From contig JAMWZW010000001.1 in NCBI GenBank assembly GCA_024281995.1, positions 248,001 through 312,000 on the forward strand: DNA of 64,000 bases, read 5' to 3'. The notes under the pieces were generated by a model, which was given only the letters and a program-made list of their open reading frames with translations, made no database searches and was not told the DNA's origin. The stretch comes from Nitrosomonas sp. Lineage in GTDB: Bacteria; Pseudomonadota; Gammaproteobacteria; Burkholderiales; Nitrosomonadaceae. Positions 19,188 to 28,663 of the stretch are shown piece after piece (position 1 is the first letter of the stretch; each line of letters begins with the position of its first letter). Position numbers and translations under genes: made by a program.

Positions 19188-19305
19188 CCGACATGCCTGA
19201 ATCGTTTGATATTTGACTGATGTGGTTAGGTGTCAGCAGTCAGATGCGATGTGTTTTTTATAATCCCCATCATTTAAATACATTCAAAATATTTGCCTTG
19301 TATTG

Positions 19306-20499
19306 TCATTGTTTAAATTGTGCAATGAACGTGCGATCAATATATTTTTTCCATAACCAAATCCAATTTCCATGAGCATGTAGTGATCCCCAAGATGCGA
19401 CTGCATGACGATCTCCTGTTGTCAGCAGGCTGAGAGAATGTTTTTGAGGCTTGAAAGCAAGAAGAGAACGACTGCAGGATGTGGCGATGAGATTTTTAGC
19501 TAAAATAGGCCCTTGCCGAATGGCATAAACGCCATTCTTCGGTATGGGGGTATGAATAAAATTAGCGCAGTCTCCAACAGCAAATACATCGGTGTGTGAA
19601 ACGCTGCGCAGATATTCGTCAACGAGAATAAAGCCATTGTGGTCACATTCTAATCCGCTTTTTGCAATCCACGGCTGTGCGCCTGCATGGGTAGCCCAAA
19701 CTACAAAGTCATAATTGAGAGTCATGTCATTGTCAATTACCAGCTGATGCTGATTAATTGCAGTTACCCGCTTTCCCCTAATCACAGTGATTCCCAGTTT
19801 ATTTAAGTAATCATCGAAATACAGCTTGGTGCGTTGATTGTAAGAACTTAGAATGCTTGGGTGAGCGCATATCAACGAAAAATTCACATGCGGTAGGTTA
19901 GTATGGCTGAGCCTAAAATGAATAGCGAGCAGTATTTCAATACTCCCGGCACCACCGCCAACCACGACGATGTGTTTCGGTTCATCCGTGGATTGCGCGG
20001 CTTGTAGCCATTTTAACCAGCTTTGCAAGAATTGCTTGAGGGGTTTTATGGGGCAACCGTAGCGAGTAGCGGCTTTAATATTATATAACATTGGTTGCGA
20101 ACCAATGTTGATTGATAACAGGTCATAGCTAAGATGCGCTTGCTGGTTGCAATAAATCTGTTTGGAGAGATGATCAATTTGCTCGACTTCACTTTGAATA
20201 AAAGTGATTTTTGCTTGATTGCATAACTTTTTTATATCGATGTAACAGTCTTCAGGACGATAGTGGCCAGAAATTACTCCGGGCAGCATTCCTGAATATA
20301 ATATAAATTGATCATTGCAAATGAGTGAAATGTTGATATTTGGTGGAAGGGGCCGCATGCCTAGTTGTTTAATAGCGATAATATGACTGTGGCCTCCACC
20401 AATGAGACATATATGTTTTTTATCATAAGATTGGCTTATCATTAGCTTTATTAAGATTGCGTTATGACTAGAAAAGTGTGATAGTTCACATCGCAACAT
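19306..20499 (-). CDS. FAD-dependent pyridine nucleotide-disulfide oxidoreductase (SelD-associated type, stand-alone)
   Basis: Up to 397 residues with two Rossmann folds. The FAD motif is ICLIGGGHSHIIAIK, the NAD motif is IVVVGGGAGSIEIL, and the second FAD-binding strand is DVFAVGDCANF. The GGGHSH start and FILYSGMLPGVISG segment match the family often fused to the N-terminus of selenophosphate synthase or found alone; related to NDH-2. No SelD domain is present here. The true start may be the Met at 20442, 22 nt before the Rossmann strand; neither start has a good ribosome site. The substrate is unknown. Confidence 0.75.
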   Translation of the reverse strand: MLRCELSHFSSHNAILIKLMISQSYDKKHICLIGGGHSHIIAIKQLGMRPLPPNINISLICNDQFILYSGMLPGVISGHYRPEDCYIDIKKLCNQAKITFIQSEVEQIDHLSKQIYCNQQAHLSYDLLSINIGSQPMLYNIKAATRYGCPIKPLKQFLQSWLKWLQAAQSTDEPKHIVVVGGGAGSIEILLAIHFRLSHTNLPHVNFSLICAHPSILSSYNQRTKLYFDDYLNKLGITVIRGKRVTAINQHQLVIDNDMTLNYDFVVWATHAGAQPWIAKSGLECDHNGFILVDEYLRSVSHTDVFAVGDCANFIHTPIPKNGVYAIRQGPILAKNLIATSCSRSLLAFKPQKHSLSLLTTGDRHAVASWGSLHAHGNWIWLWKKYIDRTFIAQFKQ

Positions 20500-20654
20500 T
20501 ATAGGTTAGTCCATACCACTATCATTAAAATTAAAAATTTTTTTGGCTTCGGGTTCGGTCGACCAATGCATTGAAGTTATTTGATTTGTCATTAAAGTAC
20601 ATGTTGCGTATTTAATAACTTTTAAGCGGTTGTAATTACTCATGGAGGGAAATA

Positions 20655-21179
20655 ATGAAGTTTATGAGAATCAAAGCATTAGTTGCTTATGCTGTTTTGT
20701 TATCATTGGCGGTATTGTTGCTTGGATGTAAGCCAATTTTCGAGAAGAAACCTATTCCAGGTAAAGAGAGCAAAGAAGAAACAGCAGCACCAGCAGCGGC
20801 ACCAGCACCAGCACCAGCACCTGCCGTAGCGGAGCCACCTAAAACAGAAGAAATTCAAAGTATACAAAGCTTGCCAGCAACTACAGAAGCGCCTGATGCG
20901 ACAATGGCAGCTACTGAAGGAGCATTTGTTGAAGAAATTGCATCAAATGTTTCTTCAGCACCAGCAGCCGATGATGGTGACGATGTTGTAAAGATAACCC
21001 CTACTATTATGAAGAAAGTTCAGCAGGCTCTTGTAAATTATGGGTTTAATCCTGGTCCTGTGGATGGTGTCAGTGGTGCTAAAACAGTGGCTGCTATCGA
21101 AAGTTTCCAGAAACAAAACGATATTCCTGTCGGTAAGTTAACTAAAAGAACTCTACGTGCACTTGGGGTAGATTTTTAG
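20655..21179 (+). CDS. Lipoprotein with C-terminal peptidoglycan-binding domain
   Basis: 174 residues. A lipoprotein signal ends in LLLGC with lipidated Cys25. A long Ala/Pro/Glu linker follows (a near-perfect APAPAPAP run), then a PG_binding_1 domain (~120-170) with the typical VQQALVNYGFNPGPVDGVSG and ALRALGVDF-like end (TLRALGVDF). It probably anchors in the outer membrane and grips the cell wall through the domain. The ribosome site ggaggg is strong. It is a single-gene unit closed by a strong terminator, divergent from the FAD oxidoreductase. Confidence 0.85.
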   Translation: MKFMRIKALVAYAVLLSLAVLLLGCKPIFEKKPIPGKESKEETAAPAAAPAPAPAPAVAEPPKTEEIQSIQSLPATTEAPDATMAATEGAFVEEIASNVSSAPAADDGDDVVKITPTIMKKVQQALVNYGFNPGPVDGVSGAKTVAAIESFQKQNDIPVGKLTKRTLRALGVDF

Positions 21180-21203
21180 TTATATAAAAATTGAACGTAC
21201 TCT

Positions 21204-21240
21204 AATACACCAAGAACTTCTAGTTCTTGGTGTATTTTTT
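21204..21240 (+). terminator. Strong intrinsic terminator after the peptidoglycan-binding lipoprotein
   Basis: A perfect 15-bp stem (AATACACCAAGAACT paired with its complement) with a 3-base TCT loop is followed by a run of T. It begins 25 bases after the stop codon. Confidence 0.9.
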
Positions 21241-21531
21241 ACATGAGAATTTTTTGAAGAAAAAAATTAGAAATTATTAGAAATTAAAAGTGTGACCGTT
21301 CAATGATATTTTCTATTGCTATAAGCAACTTAAAAAAATTTGCTATGCAGCAATTCATGTTCTATAGTTAAATATTTATATAAAAAGCTGGTTATAAAAT
21401 ATTTTTTATTTGAGTTTTCTCCAGAGTTTTTGACTCATCCCTAGAACAAGTAGTTTTGCGCCAGTGACGCTGTGTTTAAATTGTATATATAAATCATAAC
21501 TAGTTTTTGAAGTACTTTTGGAGGTTTTCGC
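21241..21531. other. Leader region upstream of hpnH
   Basis: About 290 bp of very AT-rich sequence without an open frame. It must carry the hpnH promoter. A good ribosome site (ggagg, 21521-21525) stands before the start. No riboswitch or RNA gene was recognised. Confidence 0.5.
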
Positions 21532-22647
21532 ATGGGAGTTCCTTTACGTCAACAGATTGCGGTTGGCAGTTATTTAATTAAACAGAAAATAAAGGGAGTA
21601 AAAAAATACCCCTTAGTACTAATGCTGGAACCTTTGTTTCGCTGTAATCTTGCTTGTGCAGGATGTGGAAAAATTGCGCATCCGGAAGATGTTCTCGATC
21701 AACGTCTTTCTTATGAAGAGTGTATGCAAGCAGTAGACGAATGCGGTGCGCCGATGGTATCAATTCCAGGTGGTGAGCCACTGTTACATAAAGAGATGCC
21801 ACAGATTGTTGCGGGTATTATTAAACGCAAGAAATATGTTTATCTGTGTACAAATGCATTATTGTTAAAAAAAAGGATTAATGACTATACACCATCACCG
21901 TATTTGACATTCTCAATCCATTTGGATGGTATGAAAGAACGTCACGATGCTTCCGTTTGTCAGGATGGTGTATTTGATCGTGCGGTAGAAGCGATAAAGC
22001 TGGCTTTAGATAAGGGTTTTAGAGTTACTGTAAACTGTACATTATTTCAGGGCGAAACGCCCAAAGATGTAGCTGAATTCTTGGATTATGCAATGGAATT
22101 GGGCGTTGAAGCAGCAACGATTGCTCCGGGTTTTAGTTATGAGAAGGCGCCTCAACAAGATGTTTTTATCAAAAGTCAAGATACCAAGGTATTATTTCGC
22201 GGCATTTTTGAACTAGGCAAAAAACTGAAACGGAAATGGAGATTGAATCACTCAGCCCTTTATTTAGACTATTTAGCAGGAAATCAGGATTACAATTGTA
22301 CTCCATGGGGAAATCCGACTCGCAATGTATTTGGGTGGCAGAAACCGTGTTATTTACTATCCGATGAAGGTTACGCAAAGACATTTAAAGAGCTGCTTGA
22401 TGATACGCCTTGGGAAAAATATGGAACTGCAAATAATCCAAAATGTGCTCAGTGCATGGCACATTGTGGTTATGAGGCAACAGCTGTTGAAGATACACTG
22501 CAGCATCCATGGAAAGCGTTGATTACATCATTAAAAGGCCCTAGAACTTCAGGTCCTATGGTAGCTGAGCCTACTCCAAAGTGGGTGACCGAAGAAAACA
22601 AAACACCAAAGAAACTGGATATACCGGTAACAGTGATTAATAAATAA
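21532..22647 (+). CDS. hpnH: Hopanoid biosynthesis radical SAM protein HpnH
   Basis: HpnH joins 5'-deoxyadenosine to diploptene to make adenosylhopane, the first step of hopanoid side-chain extension. The 371 residues carry the radical SAM cluster motif CNLACAGC (Cys38, 42, 45) and SIPGGEPLLH, plus a Cys-containing C-terminal segment (NPKCAQCMAHCGYEATAV) typical of HpnH. Length is normal. It heads a hpnH-hpnB-hpnM unit. Squalene-hopene cyclase is not in the window. Confidence 0.95.
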   Translation: MGVPLRQQIAVGSYLIKQKIKGVKKYPLVLMLEPLFRCNLACAGCGKIAHPEDVLDQRLSYEECMQAVDECGAPMVSIPGGEPLLHKEMPQIVAGIIKRKKYVYLCTNALLLKKRINDYTPSPYLTFSIHLDGMKERHDASVCQDGVFDRAVEAIKLALDKGFRVTVNCTLFQGETPKDVAEFLDYAMELGVEAATIAPGFSYEKAPQQDVFIKSQDTKVLFRGIFELGKKLKRKWRLNHSALYLDYLAGNQDYNCTPWGNPTRNVFGWQKPCYLLSDEGYAKTFKELLDDTPWEKYGTANNPKCAQCMAHCGYEATAVEDTLQHPWKALITSLKGPRTSGPMVAEPTPKWVTEENKTPKKLDIPVTVINK

Positions 22648-22688
22648 AATAATTAGCAATTTGTTTTTATTAGCTATTTAAGCTAGAG

Positions 22689-23822
22689 ATGATAACGGAA
22701 TTGGTATTATATCTGTCAATTCTTGGAGTTTTGTGCTGGTGGGCATTGATACTACTTCCATGGCATCCTTGTCGCATACGTGAAAAATTAGAAGTTGGAA
22801 TTCCAGAAAATACTAAAGCGCTGTTAAGTGATATCACAGTATTGATCCCGGCACGTAATGAAGGTCCTTATATTCGACACACAATAAACAGTGTGAAAGC
22901 GCAAGGAAAAGGTTCCTGTATTATCGTGATTGATGATCAATCACAAGATAATACAGCACAACAGGCGAAGTTGTGTGGTGTAAGAGTCATATCGGGTATT
23001 GCACCTTTGCCAGGCTGGAGTGGAAAGTTATGGGCCCTGCAACAAGGATTGCAAGAAGTTAGAACACCTTATACGCTTTTGTTGGATGCAGATATTATTC
23101 TGACTCCCGGAATTATTTGTGAAATAAGACAAAAGGCAGAGGTGGAGAATTTTGCGCTGATATCGTTAATGGCTGAGCCACCTATGAAAAATTTCGTAGA
23201 GCGTTTATTAATGCCTGCATTTATTTTTTTCTTTAAATTGTTGTATCCATTTGGACTTGCAAATAAACCAACATCACGTGTTGCGGCAGCTGCCGGAGGC
23301 TGTGTCCTAGTGGAAACGCAAGCGTTACGAACAATAGGTGCTTTTGATAGCTTGCATGATGCATTAATTGATGATTGCACTTTAGCGACACACATTAAAC
23401 GCACTGGTTTACGCACGTGGATTGGATTGAGCCATGCGGCACGAAGTCATCGTGGGTATCATGATTTGAGGCAGATTTGGGAAATGGTGGCTCGTACTGC
23501 CTATACTCAGTTAAAGTATTCGGTTGTCTTGCTTGTCGCTTGCACATTGATCATGGTATCCATGTTTTGGGCGGCACCGTTGTTTTTTTTATTGCAACCA
23601 AGCCCGGAAATTTTCTGGGTAAGCTTATCGGCATGGATAGCAATGTTTATTTCTTACATGCCAACTTTAATTTATTATAAACGCTCTCCGCTTTGGATAT
23701 TTGCATTACCTATAATTGGCACATTGTATCTGGCAATGACCTGGGCATCAGCGTTGCGGTATTGGGGAGGTGAGCGTGCTTGTTGGAAAGATCGTCACTA
23801 TGAAAGTAAAACTAACAATTAA
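22689..23822 (+). CDS. hpnB: Hopanoid-associated glycosyltransferase HpnB
   Basis: Family 2 glycosyltransferase of 377 residues. An N-terminal membrane helix (~3-23) precedes a GT-A domain with ITVLIPARNEGPYI, the metal-binding LLLDADIIL and the acceptor-site DDCTLATHIKRTG. Several C-terminal membrane helices follow (~275-360). This architecture and order after hpnH fit HpnB, which is widespread in hopanoid clusters but whose exact product is not firmly known. The 3' end overlaps the following gene by 23 bases. Confidence 0.9.
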   Translation: MITELVLYLSILGVLCWWALILLPWHPCRIREKLEVGIPENTKALLSDITVLIPARNEGPYIRHTINSVKAQGKGSCIIVIDDQSQDNTAQQAKLCGVRVISGIAPLPGWSGKLWALQQGLQEVRTPYTLLLDADIILTPGIICEIRQKAEVENFALISLMAEPPMKNFVERLLMPAFIFFFKLLYPFGLANKPTSRVAAAAGGCVLVETQALRTIGAFDSLHDALIDDCTLATHIKRTGLRTWIGLSHAARSHRGYHDLRQIWEMVARTAYTQLKYSVVLLVACTLIMVSMFWAAPLFFLLQPSPEIFWVSLSAWIAMFISYMPTLIYYKRSPLWIFALPIIGTLYLAMTWASALRYWGGERACWKDRHYESKTNN

Positions 23823-24432
23823 ATTAATGACGTGGTGGCTAGTTGGGCTAATATTGTCATTCACCAATATTGCCTTCAGCGCATCCAATTCAGTGACTGA
23901 GAGCCCTGAACAAGTCATCCAGGAGTTACAATCTTCCTTACTTCAAGTAATGCGTGACGGCCAAAAATTAGGGTATGAAGGGCGATTTAAATTCCTTGAA
24001 CCCGTAATTGATCAATCTCATGACATCGAGATGATTATCAAAACGATACTTGGCGCAACTTACTGGTCTCAATTGGATAGTGGGCAAAAAAAACTGATTA
24101 TTGATACTTTTCGCCAGTTGAGTATTGCCACTTACGCGGGGAGATTCACTCATCATGAGGGAGAGCAATTCGAAGTTATTGAGCAGCGCGATTTACCGCA
24201 TGGGCAAATGCTGGTGCGCAGTCAATTAACCAAGTCTGATGGTGGTACAGTAAATTTCGATTATGTTCTACAGCAGACAGAAGATCGTTGGCGTATTGTG
24301 AATATTTTATTTGATGGTGTGAGTGACCTTGCAATCAAGCGGGGTGAGTACCGTGCAATTATGCAGCGAGAAGGATTTCAGGCGCTGATTGAATTGCTTA
24401 AGGAAAAAATTATTCAGGCCAAACAAAATTAA
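23800..24432 (+). CDS. hpnM: Hopanoid-associated MlaC-family protein HpnM
   Basis: Periplasmic lipid-binding protein of the MlaC/Ttg2D family; HpnM is thought to take part in moving hopanoids to the outer membrane. There are 210 residues with a signal peptide (~8-30). The MlaC pattern is seen in PVIDQSHDIEMIIKTILGATYW and in DYVLQQTEDRWRIVNILFDGVS, followed by LAIKRGEY. The ATG at 23800 is preferred: it gives a proper signal peptide and has ggaaag upstream, although a GTG at 23770 is in frame. It overlaps hpnB and is convergent with rsmB, 18 bases away. Confidence 0.88.
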   Translation: MKVKLTIKLMTWWLVGLILSFTNIAFSASNSVTESPEQVIQELQSSLLQVMRDGQKLGYEGRFKFLEPVIDQSHDIEMIIKTILGATYWSQLDSGQKKLIIDTFRQLSIATYAGRFTHHEGEQFEVIEQRDLPHGQMLVRSQLTKSDGGTVNFDYVLQQTEDRWRIVNILFDGVSDLAIKRGEYRAIMQREGFQALIELLKEKIIQAKQN

Positions 24433-24450
24433 TGCAGGTATCTTTTTTAT

Positions 24451-25722
24451 TTACTCTGTGAGTGTTTCTTTGGTACGTATTAAAGCAGCAGCAAAAAAAC
24501 CATCCGTCTGATGCCGATTAGGCGACAGCTGCAAAAAATTACCTGTATCGAGTGATATTTTTTGTTGTGATAACAAATCTGCGCAACTTACTAGTGCAAA
24601 TTGCGAATGCGTAGCCAGGAAATTATCAATGACAACCTGGTTTTCTTCGGGCAAGAAGCTGCATGTTGCGTACACCAGCAATCCACCCGGTTTGAGTAAA
24701 CCGGCCGCGGCAGCAAGGATAGCACTTTGTTTGATACTTAACTCTTGTATGCTTTGTGGGGTTTGACGCCACTTTAAATCGGGATTGCGCCGGAGTGTTC
24801 CGAGCCCACTGCAGGGCGCATCTACCAATACACGGTCTATTTTTCCAGACAATCGCTTGATCTTGCTATCTTTCTCGTTTGCGATACGTTGTATGTGAAG
24901 GTTGGATAATCCTGAGCGTTTTAAACGAGGCTTCAGATTGTTTAATCGTTTTTCCGAGGTATCGAAAGCATACAGGCGTCCTTTTGAATGCATTAAGGCG
25001 CCGAGATGCAAAGCTTTACCACCCGCACCGGCGCAAAAATCGACAACCATTTCACCGCGCTTTGGTGCTAGCAGATATCCAAGCAATTGACTGCCTTCAT
25101 CTTGCACTTCTATTTTTCCAGAAAGAAAAAGCTCGTGATGGTTAATCGCGGGTTTCCCGATTAGGCGAATTCCGCAAGGTGAATAAGGCGTTTCCTGTGC
25201 TGTAATACCATCTTGCTGAAGAATCTCAAGTACCTGGTGGCGTTTTGCGAGAAATGTGTTAACTCGAAGGTCCAGGGGTGCGGGCTTCTGTAACGAAAGT
25301 CCTAAATCAAGAATATCAGCATCTGGCATGAATATTTGCAACTTTTTTACTAGCCAAGTAGGAAATTCTGCTTGGACGGACAATGGGAGTGTATCCGGTT
25401 TGATTGCTTTAACTTCTGATAACCATTTGGCTTCCGTTTTGCTAATCAATGATGTTAATTCGCGCAGATTCATTCCATGGAATTTAACTAAATAACCTAA
25501 GACTAGTGCACGAGGAGTTATTCGCTCGATAAGGCTTTCAAGCAAGAAACGATGGCGCAATATGCCGAAAACTGTTTCTGCAATGAAGGCACGGTCTTGT
25601 ACACCATATATTGGATTTTCCTGAAAAAAGCGACGTAAGATTGCATCGGCTGGAAATACAAGAGGAAGTATGGTTCGTGTAGCAACAATTGCGGCATCGA
25701 GTTGGGGGCGTGAGAGAGGCAT
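24451..25722 (-). CDS. rsmB: 16S rRNA m5C methyltransferase of the RsmB/NOP family
   Basis: SAM-dependent cytosine-5 RNA methyltransferase, probably acting on C967 of 16S rRNA. The 423 residues comprise an N-terminal NusB-like RNA-binding region and a C-terminal Rossmann domain. SAM motif: VVDFCAGAGGKALHLGAL. Motif IV with its Cys: LVDAPCSGLGTLRRNPDLKW. Catalytic Cys in LLVYATCSFLPEEN. The N-terminal region is shorter and less typical than E. coli RsmB, so a paralogous specificity is possible. It is the last gene of the purM-purN-DUF3108-rsmB unit. Confidence 0.87.
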   Translation of the reverse strand: MPLSRPQLDAAIVATRTILPLVFPADAILRRFFQENPIYGVQDRAFIAETVFGILRHRFLLESLIERITPRALVLGYLVKFHGMNLRELTSLISKTEAKWLSEVKAIKPDTLPLSVQAEFPTWLVKKLQIFMPDADILDLGLSLQKPAPLDLRVNTFLAKRHQVLEILQQDGITAQETPYSPCGIRLIGKPAINHHELFLSGKIEVQDEGSQLLGYLLAPKRGEMVVDFCAGAGGKALHLGALMHSKGRLYAFDTSEKRLNNLKPRLKRSGLSNLHIQRIANEKDSKIKRLSGKIDRVLVDAPCSGLGTLRRNPDLKWRQTPQSIQELSIKQSAILAAAAGLLKPGGLLVYATCSFLPEENQVVIDNFLATHSQFALVSCADLLSQQKISLDTGNFLQLSPNRHQTDGFFAAALIRTKETLTE

Positions 25723-25760
25723 CGGTTTCCTAAAGAATGAAGGAGTTAGCTTGAGTCGAT

Positions 25761-26477
25761 TTAGTGGTCGGGTTTATAGCTGATATTAATGCCGGTTACA
25801 ATTTTATCGATTTCCCGTCCATTATCTTCTACGGAAACAATACGAACGGGCAGCATGTGATTGTTAGGCGCAAGCCATAATTTCCTTTTTAGCTTAGAGT
25901 TTTTTTCCTCTTGTCGAGTCAACACTATGGCTTCCATTTCACCAAGAGGGGTATTGAGTATTTCTTTTGTTACTTTGTAATGCGATAGTCGCAGGCTATG
26001 TCCGTTGGTGACATAGCGATCAACATGGTGTTTTGGAAGTGGAGCAAACATGAAGTTGTACGATAAACTCAGACGGTCCAGCGTACCTTCTGGCAATTTT
26101 TCTTGTACGTGATGGCCATTATGGTGCAATATAATAGTGTGATTTTTCCAGTCAAATACAGCCTCGCTCGGTTCTTTTTTTCCACGTTTTTCATAAGCGC
26201 GAGAGGGTTTTAATCCTTGTTTTGTGATGATACCCTCACTGTGACGCACAATACTGTTGGGTTCAATGATTTTGAAAACGCCTGTTGCCTGTGCGTCGCT
26301 ATTAATAATGTAGCTATAGCCACTAGGCGTGTGTTTAATTTCCATCACTTCATTAATTTCTCCTTGTCCGATATCCGTTATTACTGCGTAACTAATCTCA
26401 ATGCGCGTTGGAATATCGGTTGCAAATCCTGGGTAGCTGACCATCCACAATAGAAAAATCGTTGCAAGAAATTTCAT
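25761..26477 (-). CDS. Exported DUF3108 protein
   Basis: 238 residues with an N-terminal signal peptide (MKFLATIFLLWMVSYPGFA) and a periplasmic beta-rich DUF3108 domain. Features of the family visible are YEKRGKKEPSEAVFDW and the late segment LWLAPNNHMLPVRIVSVEDNG. Its molecular role is not established. The start overlaps the purN stop by 4 bases, so translation is probably coupled, and this neighbourhood is common in betaproteobacteria. Confidence 0.85.
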   Translation of the reverse strand: MKFLATIFLLWMVSYPGFATDIPTRIEISYAVITDIGQGEINEVMEIKHTPSGYSYIINSDAQATGVFKIIEPNSIVRHSEGIITKQGLKPSRAYEKRGKKEPSEAVFDWKNHTIILHHNGHHVQEKLPEGTLDRLSLSYNFMFAPLPKHHVDRYVTNGHSLRLSHYKVTKEILNTPLGEMEAIVLTRQEEKNSKLKRKLWLAPNNHMLPVRIVSVEDNGREIDKIVTGINISYKPDH

Positions 26478-27112
26478 TTGGGTAATCCTGGTGAATAAAG
26501 TACTGTTTCGCTACTACTTGAGTCTATAATTTCAGCGTGATTGCCAATAAGCCTAATTCGATCTTCCATAAACCATCGTACTGCTTGAGGGTAAATACGA
26601 TGCTCTTGCTGTAAGACCCGGGCAGCAAGTGATTTCTCAGTTTCATTGGGTAATACCGGAATTGCAGCCTGAATGACTATAGGTCCGTGATCAAGCTGAA
26701 GTGTGACAAAATGTACGGTACAACCATGAATTCTAATACCTTCTTGCAACACACGGGCATGTGTTTTCAACCCTGGAAATGCTGGCAGTAAGGAAGGGTG
26801 AATATTCATTAATCGGCCTTGATAATGTTGTACAAAGCGATTACTGAGTATACGCATGAAGCCAGCCAATGCAATGAGTTTAGGTTGGCAGGCATCAATT
26901 TTTTTGGCTAAAGCTGTATCAAAGGCTTCTCGATCTGGAAAACTACGATGATCTAAAGCCATGGTCTTAACACCATATTTTCTTGCAAGTATTAAGCCTT
27001 CGGCCTGTGGATTGTTGCTGATGACGGTAATGCGATCGATTCGAAACTCAGCTTCCAACAGTGCCTGCATATTGCTGCCGCGACCGGAAATAAGAATAAC
27101 CAATGATTTCAT
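26474..27112 (-). CDS. purN: Phosphoribosylglycinamide formyltransferase PurN
   Basis: PurN transfers a formyl group from 10-formyl-THF to GAR in purine synthesis. The 212 residues have the phosphate loop ISGRGSNMQALL, the catalytic Asn/His in MNIHPSLLPAFPG and the Asp in VTLQLDHGPIV. Length is normal. It is 24 bases after purM, the enzyme two steps later in the pathway. Confidence 0.96.
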   Translation of the reverse strand: MKSLVILISGRGSNMQALLEAEFRIDRITVISNNPQAEGLILARKYGVKTMALDHRSFPDREAFDTALAKKIDACQPKLIALAGFMRILSNRFVQHYQGRLMNIHPSLLPAFPGLKTHARVLQEGIRIHGCTVHFVTLQLDHGPIVIQAAIPVLPNETEKSLAARVLQQEHRIYPQAVRWFMEDRIRLIGNHAEIIDSSSSETVLYSPGLPK

Positions 27113-27136
27113 GAAGCTGCTAAAAAAGATCCCTAT

Positions 27137-28195
27137 TTACACAACGATAGTGGCTGCTTGATCGATGTTGCGATGTTTAATTTCACCGATTTTCCATACG
27201 GTTTCTCCAGTCGTTCGCAAGCTTTGCATGGCTTGCTCGGCATTTTCGGGAGAAATGATAATGACCATACCGATACCGCAATTAAATACGCGTGTCATTT
27301 CGTGATCACCAACATTTCCTTGCAGTTGTAGCCAAGTAAATAGTGGTGGCATTTGCCAAGTATCTTTATGTAATACTGCCATTGTTTGCTCGGGCAGGAT
27401 CCGCGGTATATTTTCGACCAATCCGCCACCGGTAATGTGGGCTAGCCCTTTCACAGGTAATTGTTTAATCAAGTCAAGCACCGCTTTCACATAAATACGT
27501 GTTGGCGCCATAATGCTGTCAGTCAATGGTTTTCCGTGGAAATCCATTGATAAATCAATACGATTATTTTCAATAATCTTGCGAATCAATGAATAGCCAT
27601 TGGAATGTGCGCCGCTCGAGGCTAGGCCTAACACGATATCGCCTTCTTGGATGGTGGCACCATTGATAATGCGTTCTTTTTCAACAATGCCTACAGCAAA
27701 TCCGGCCAAATCATATTCTTCAGGAGGATACATGCCAGGCATTTCAGCGGTTTCTCCGCCGATCAAGGCACAACCTGCGAGTTCACAGCCTCGCGCGATT
27801 CCACGGATGACTGCCGTTGCTGTTTCCACATTTAACTTGCCACAAGCAAAGTAGTCTAGAAAAAATAAAGGTTCAGCGCCTTGTACTAAAATATCATTTA
27901 CACTCATGGCAACCAGATCGATACCGATACTGTCATGCCGATTAAGCTGAAAAGCCAATTTAAGCTTGGTGCCAACGCCATCAGTGCCGGAAACCAAAAC
28001 AGGGTTCTGATAGTGCTTGGAAATTTCAAACAGTGCACCAAACCCACCAATGCCATTAAGAACCTCAGGGCGCAACGTCCTGCGGGCAAATGGTTTAATG
28101 TTTTCAACCAAGCGATCACCTGCATCCATATCGACGCCGGCGTCACGATAGGAAAGTTGTGTCGAATCAGGCTGATTAAAACTGGATGAAGTCAA
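27137..28195 (-). CDS. purM: Phosphoribosylformylglycinamidine cyclo-ligase PurM
   Basis: PurM (AIR synthetase) closes the imidazole ring in purine synthesis. The 352 residues match the whole family: [16 protein letters not shown] at the N-terminus, the ATP-binding [28 protein letters not shown] and [16 protein letters not shown]. The start gives an N-terminus slightly longer than usual but in the normal range. It opens the leftward purM-purN-DUF3108-rsmB unit. The upstream region faces an unrelated insertion rather than perM directly. Confidence 0.96.
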   Translation of the reverse strand: MTSSSFNQPDSTQLSYRDAGVDMDAGDRLVENIKPFARRTLRPEVLNGIGGFGALFEISKHYQNPVLVSGTDGVGTKLKLAFQLNRHDSIGIDLVAMSVNDILVQGAEPLFFLDYFACGKLNVETATAVIRGIARGCELAGCALIGGETAEMPGMYPPEEYDLAGFAVGIVEKERIINGATIQEGDIVLGLASSGAHSNGYSLIRKIIENNRIDLSMDFHGKPLTDSIMAPTRIYVKAVLDLIKQLPVKGLAHITGGGLVENIPRILPEQTMAVLHKDTWQMPPLFTWLQLQGNVGDHEMTRVFNCGIGMVIIISPENAEQAMQSLRTTGETVWKIGEIKHRNIDQAATIVV

Positions 28196-28663
28196 ATTGA
28201 ATTCTCACGCGATTGCTAAAAATATTGCTGATAAACTCTGATTTTAACGCAAATAAAGGCTATATATTGTTGTGAATATAAAAATTACTGTAGGGTATGA
28301 ACTTATGAATAGCCAGCTATCTGTTATTTATTACAAATACAGTTTTGCGGTTATGCCAAAATTAATTCAGCTTGTTCGGTTTTTTTATAGGTGACGGAGT
28401 CGTATTTTAACCACAAATTGTTTTTAATGTCGTTTAGATAGCCACGGTTTAGCAACAAGAAAAAGTATATCCTAGGTAGCATAGGCTATACGGAAATAAT
28501 TTTCACAAGATTATTTTTGATAATGAGGTGAAAATTTATAACCAAAGTTGCATACAAAATATTGCAACATATTCCGAACAAGCAACTCCGGTGAAATCCT
28601 TGGAGCAGTTCTTTACATAGTTAGATTTGGGAGATCAAAATTTTTTTGAAGGAGGAATAGGAA
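28196..28663. other. Intergenic region between purM and the divergent membrane-protein gene
   Basis: About 470 bp of AT-rich sequence with no convincing gene. It should contain the leftward purM promoter and a rightward promoter. A strong Shine-Dalgarno (aaggagg, ~28650) precedes the next gene. No purine-type riboswitch, tRNA or insertion-sequence end was recognised. Confidence 0.5.

Noticed and set aside
28305-28394. Short open frame of about 29 codons between purM and the membrane protein
   Set aside because: No ribosome site, no recognisable sequence and AT-rich composition as in the surrounding non-coding DNA.
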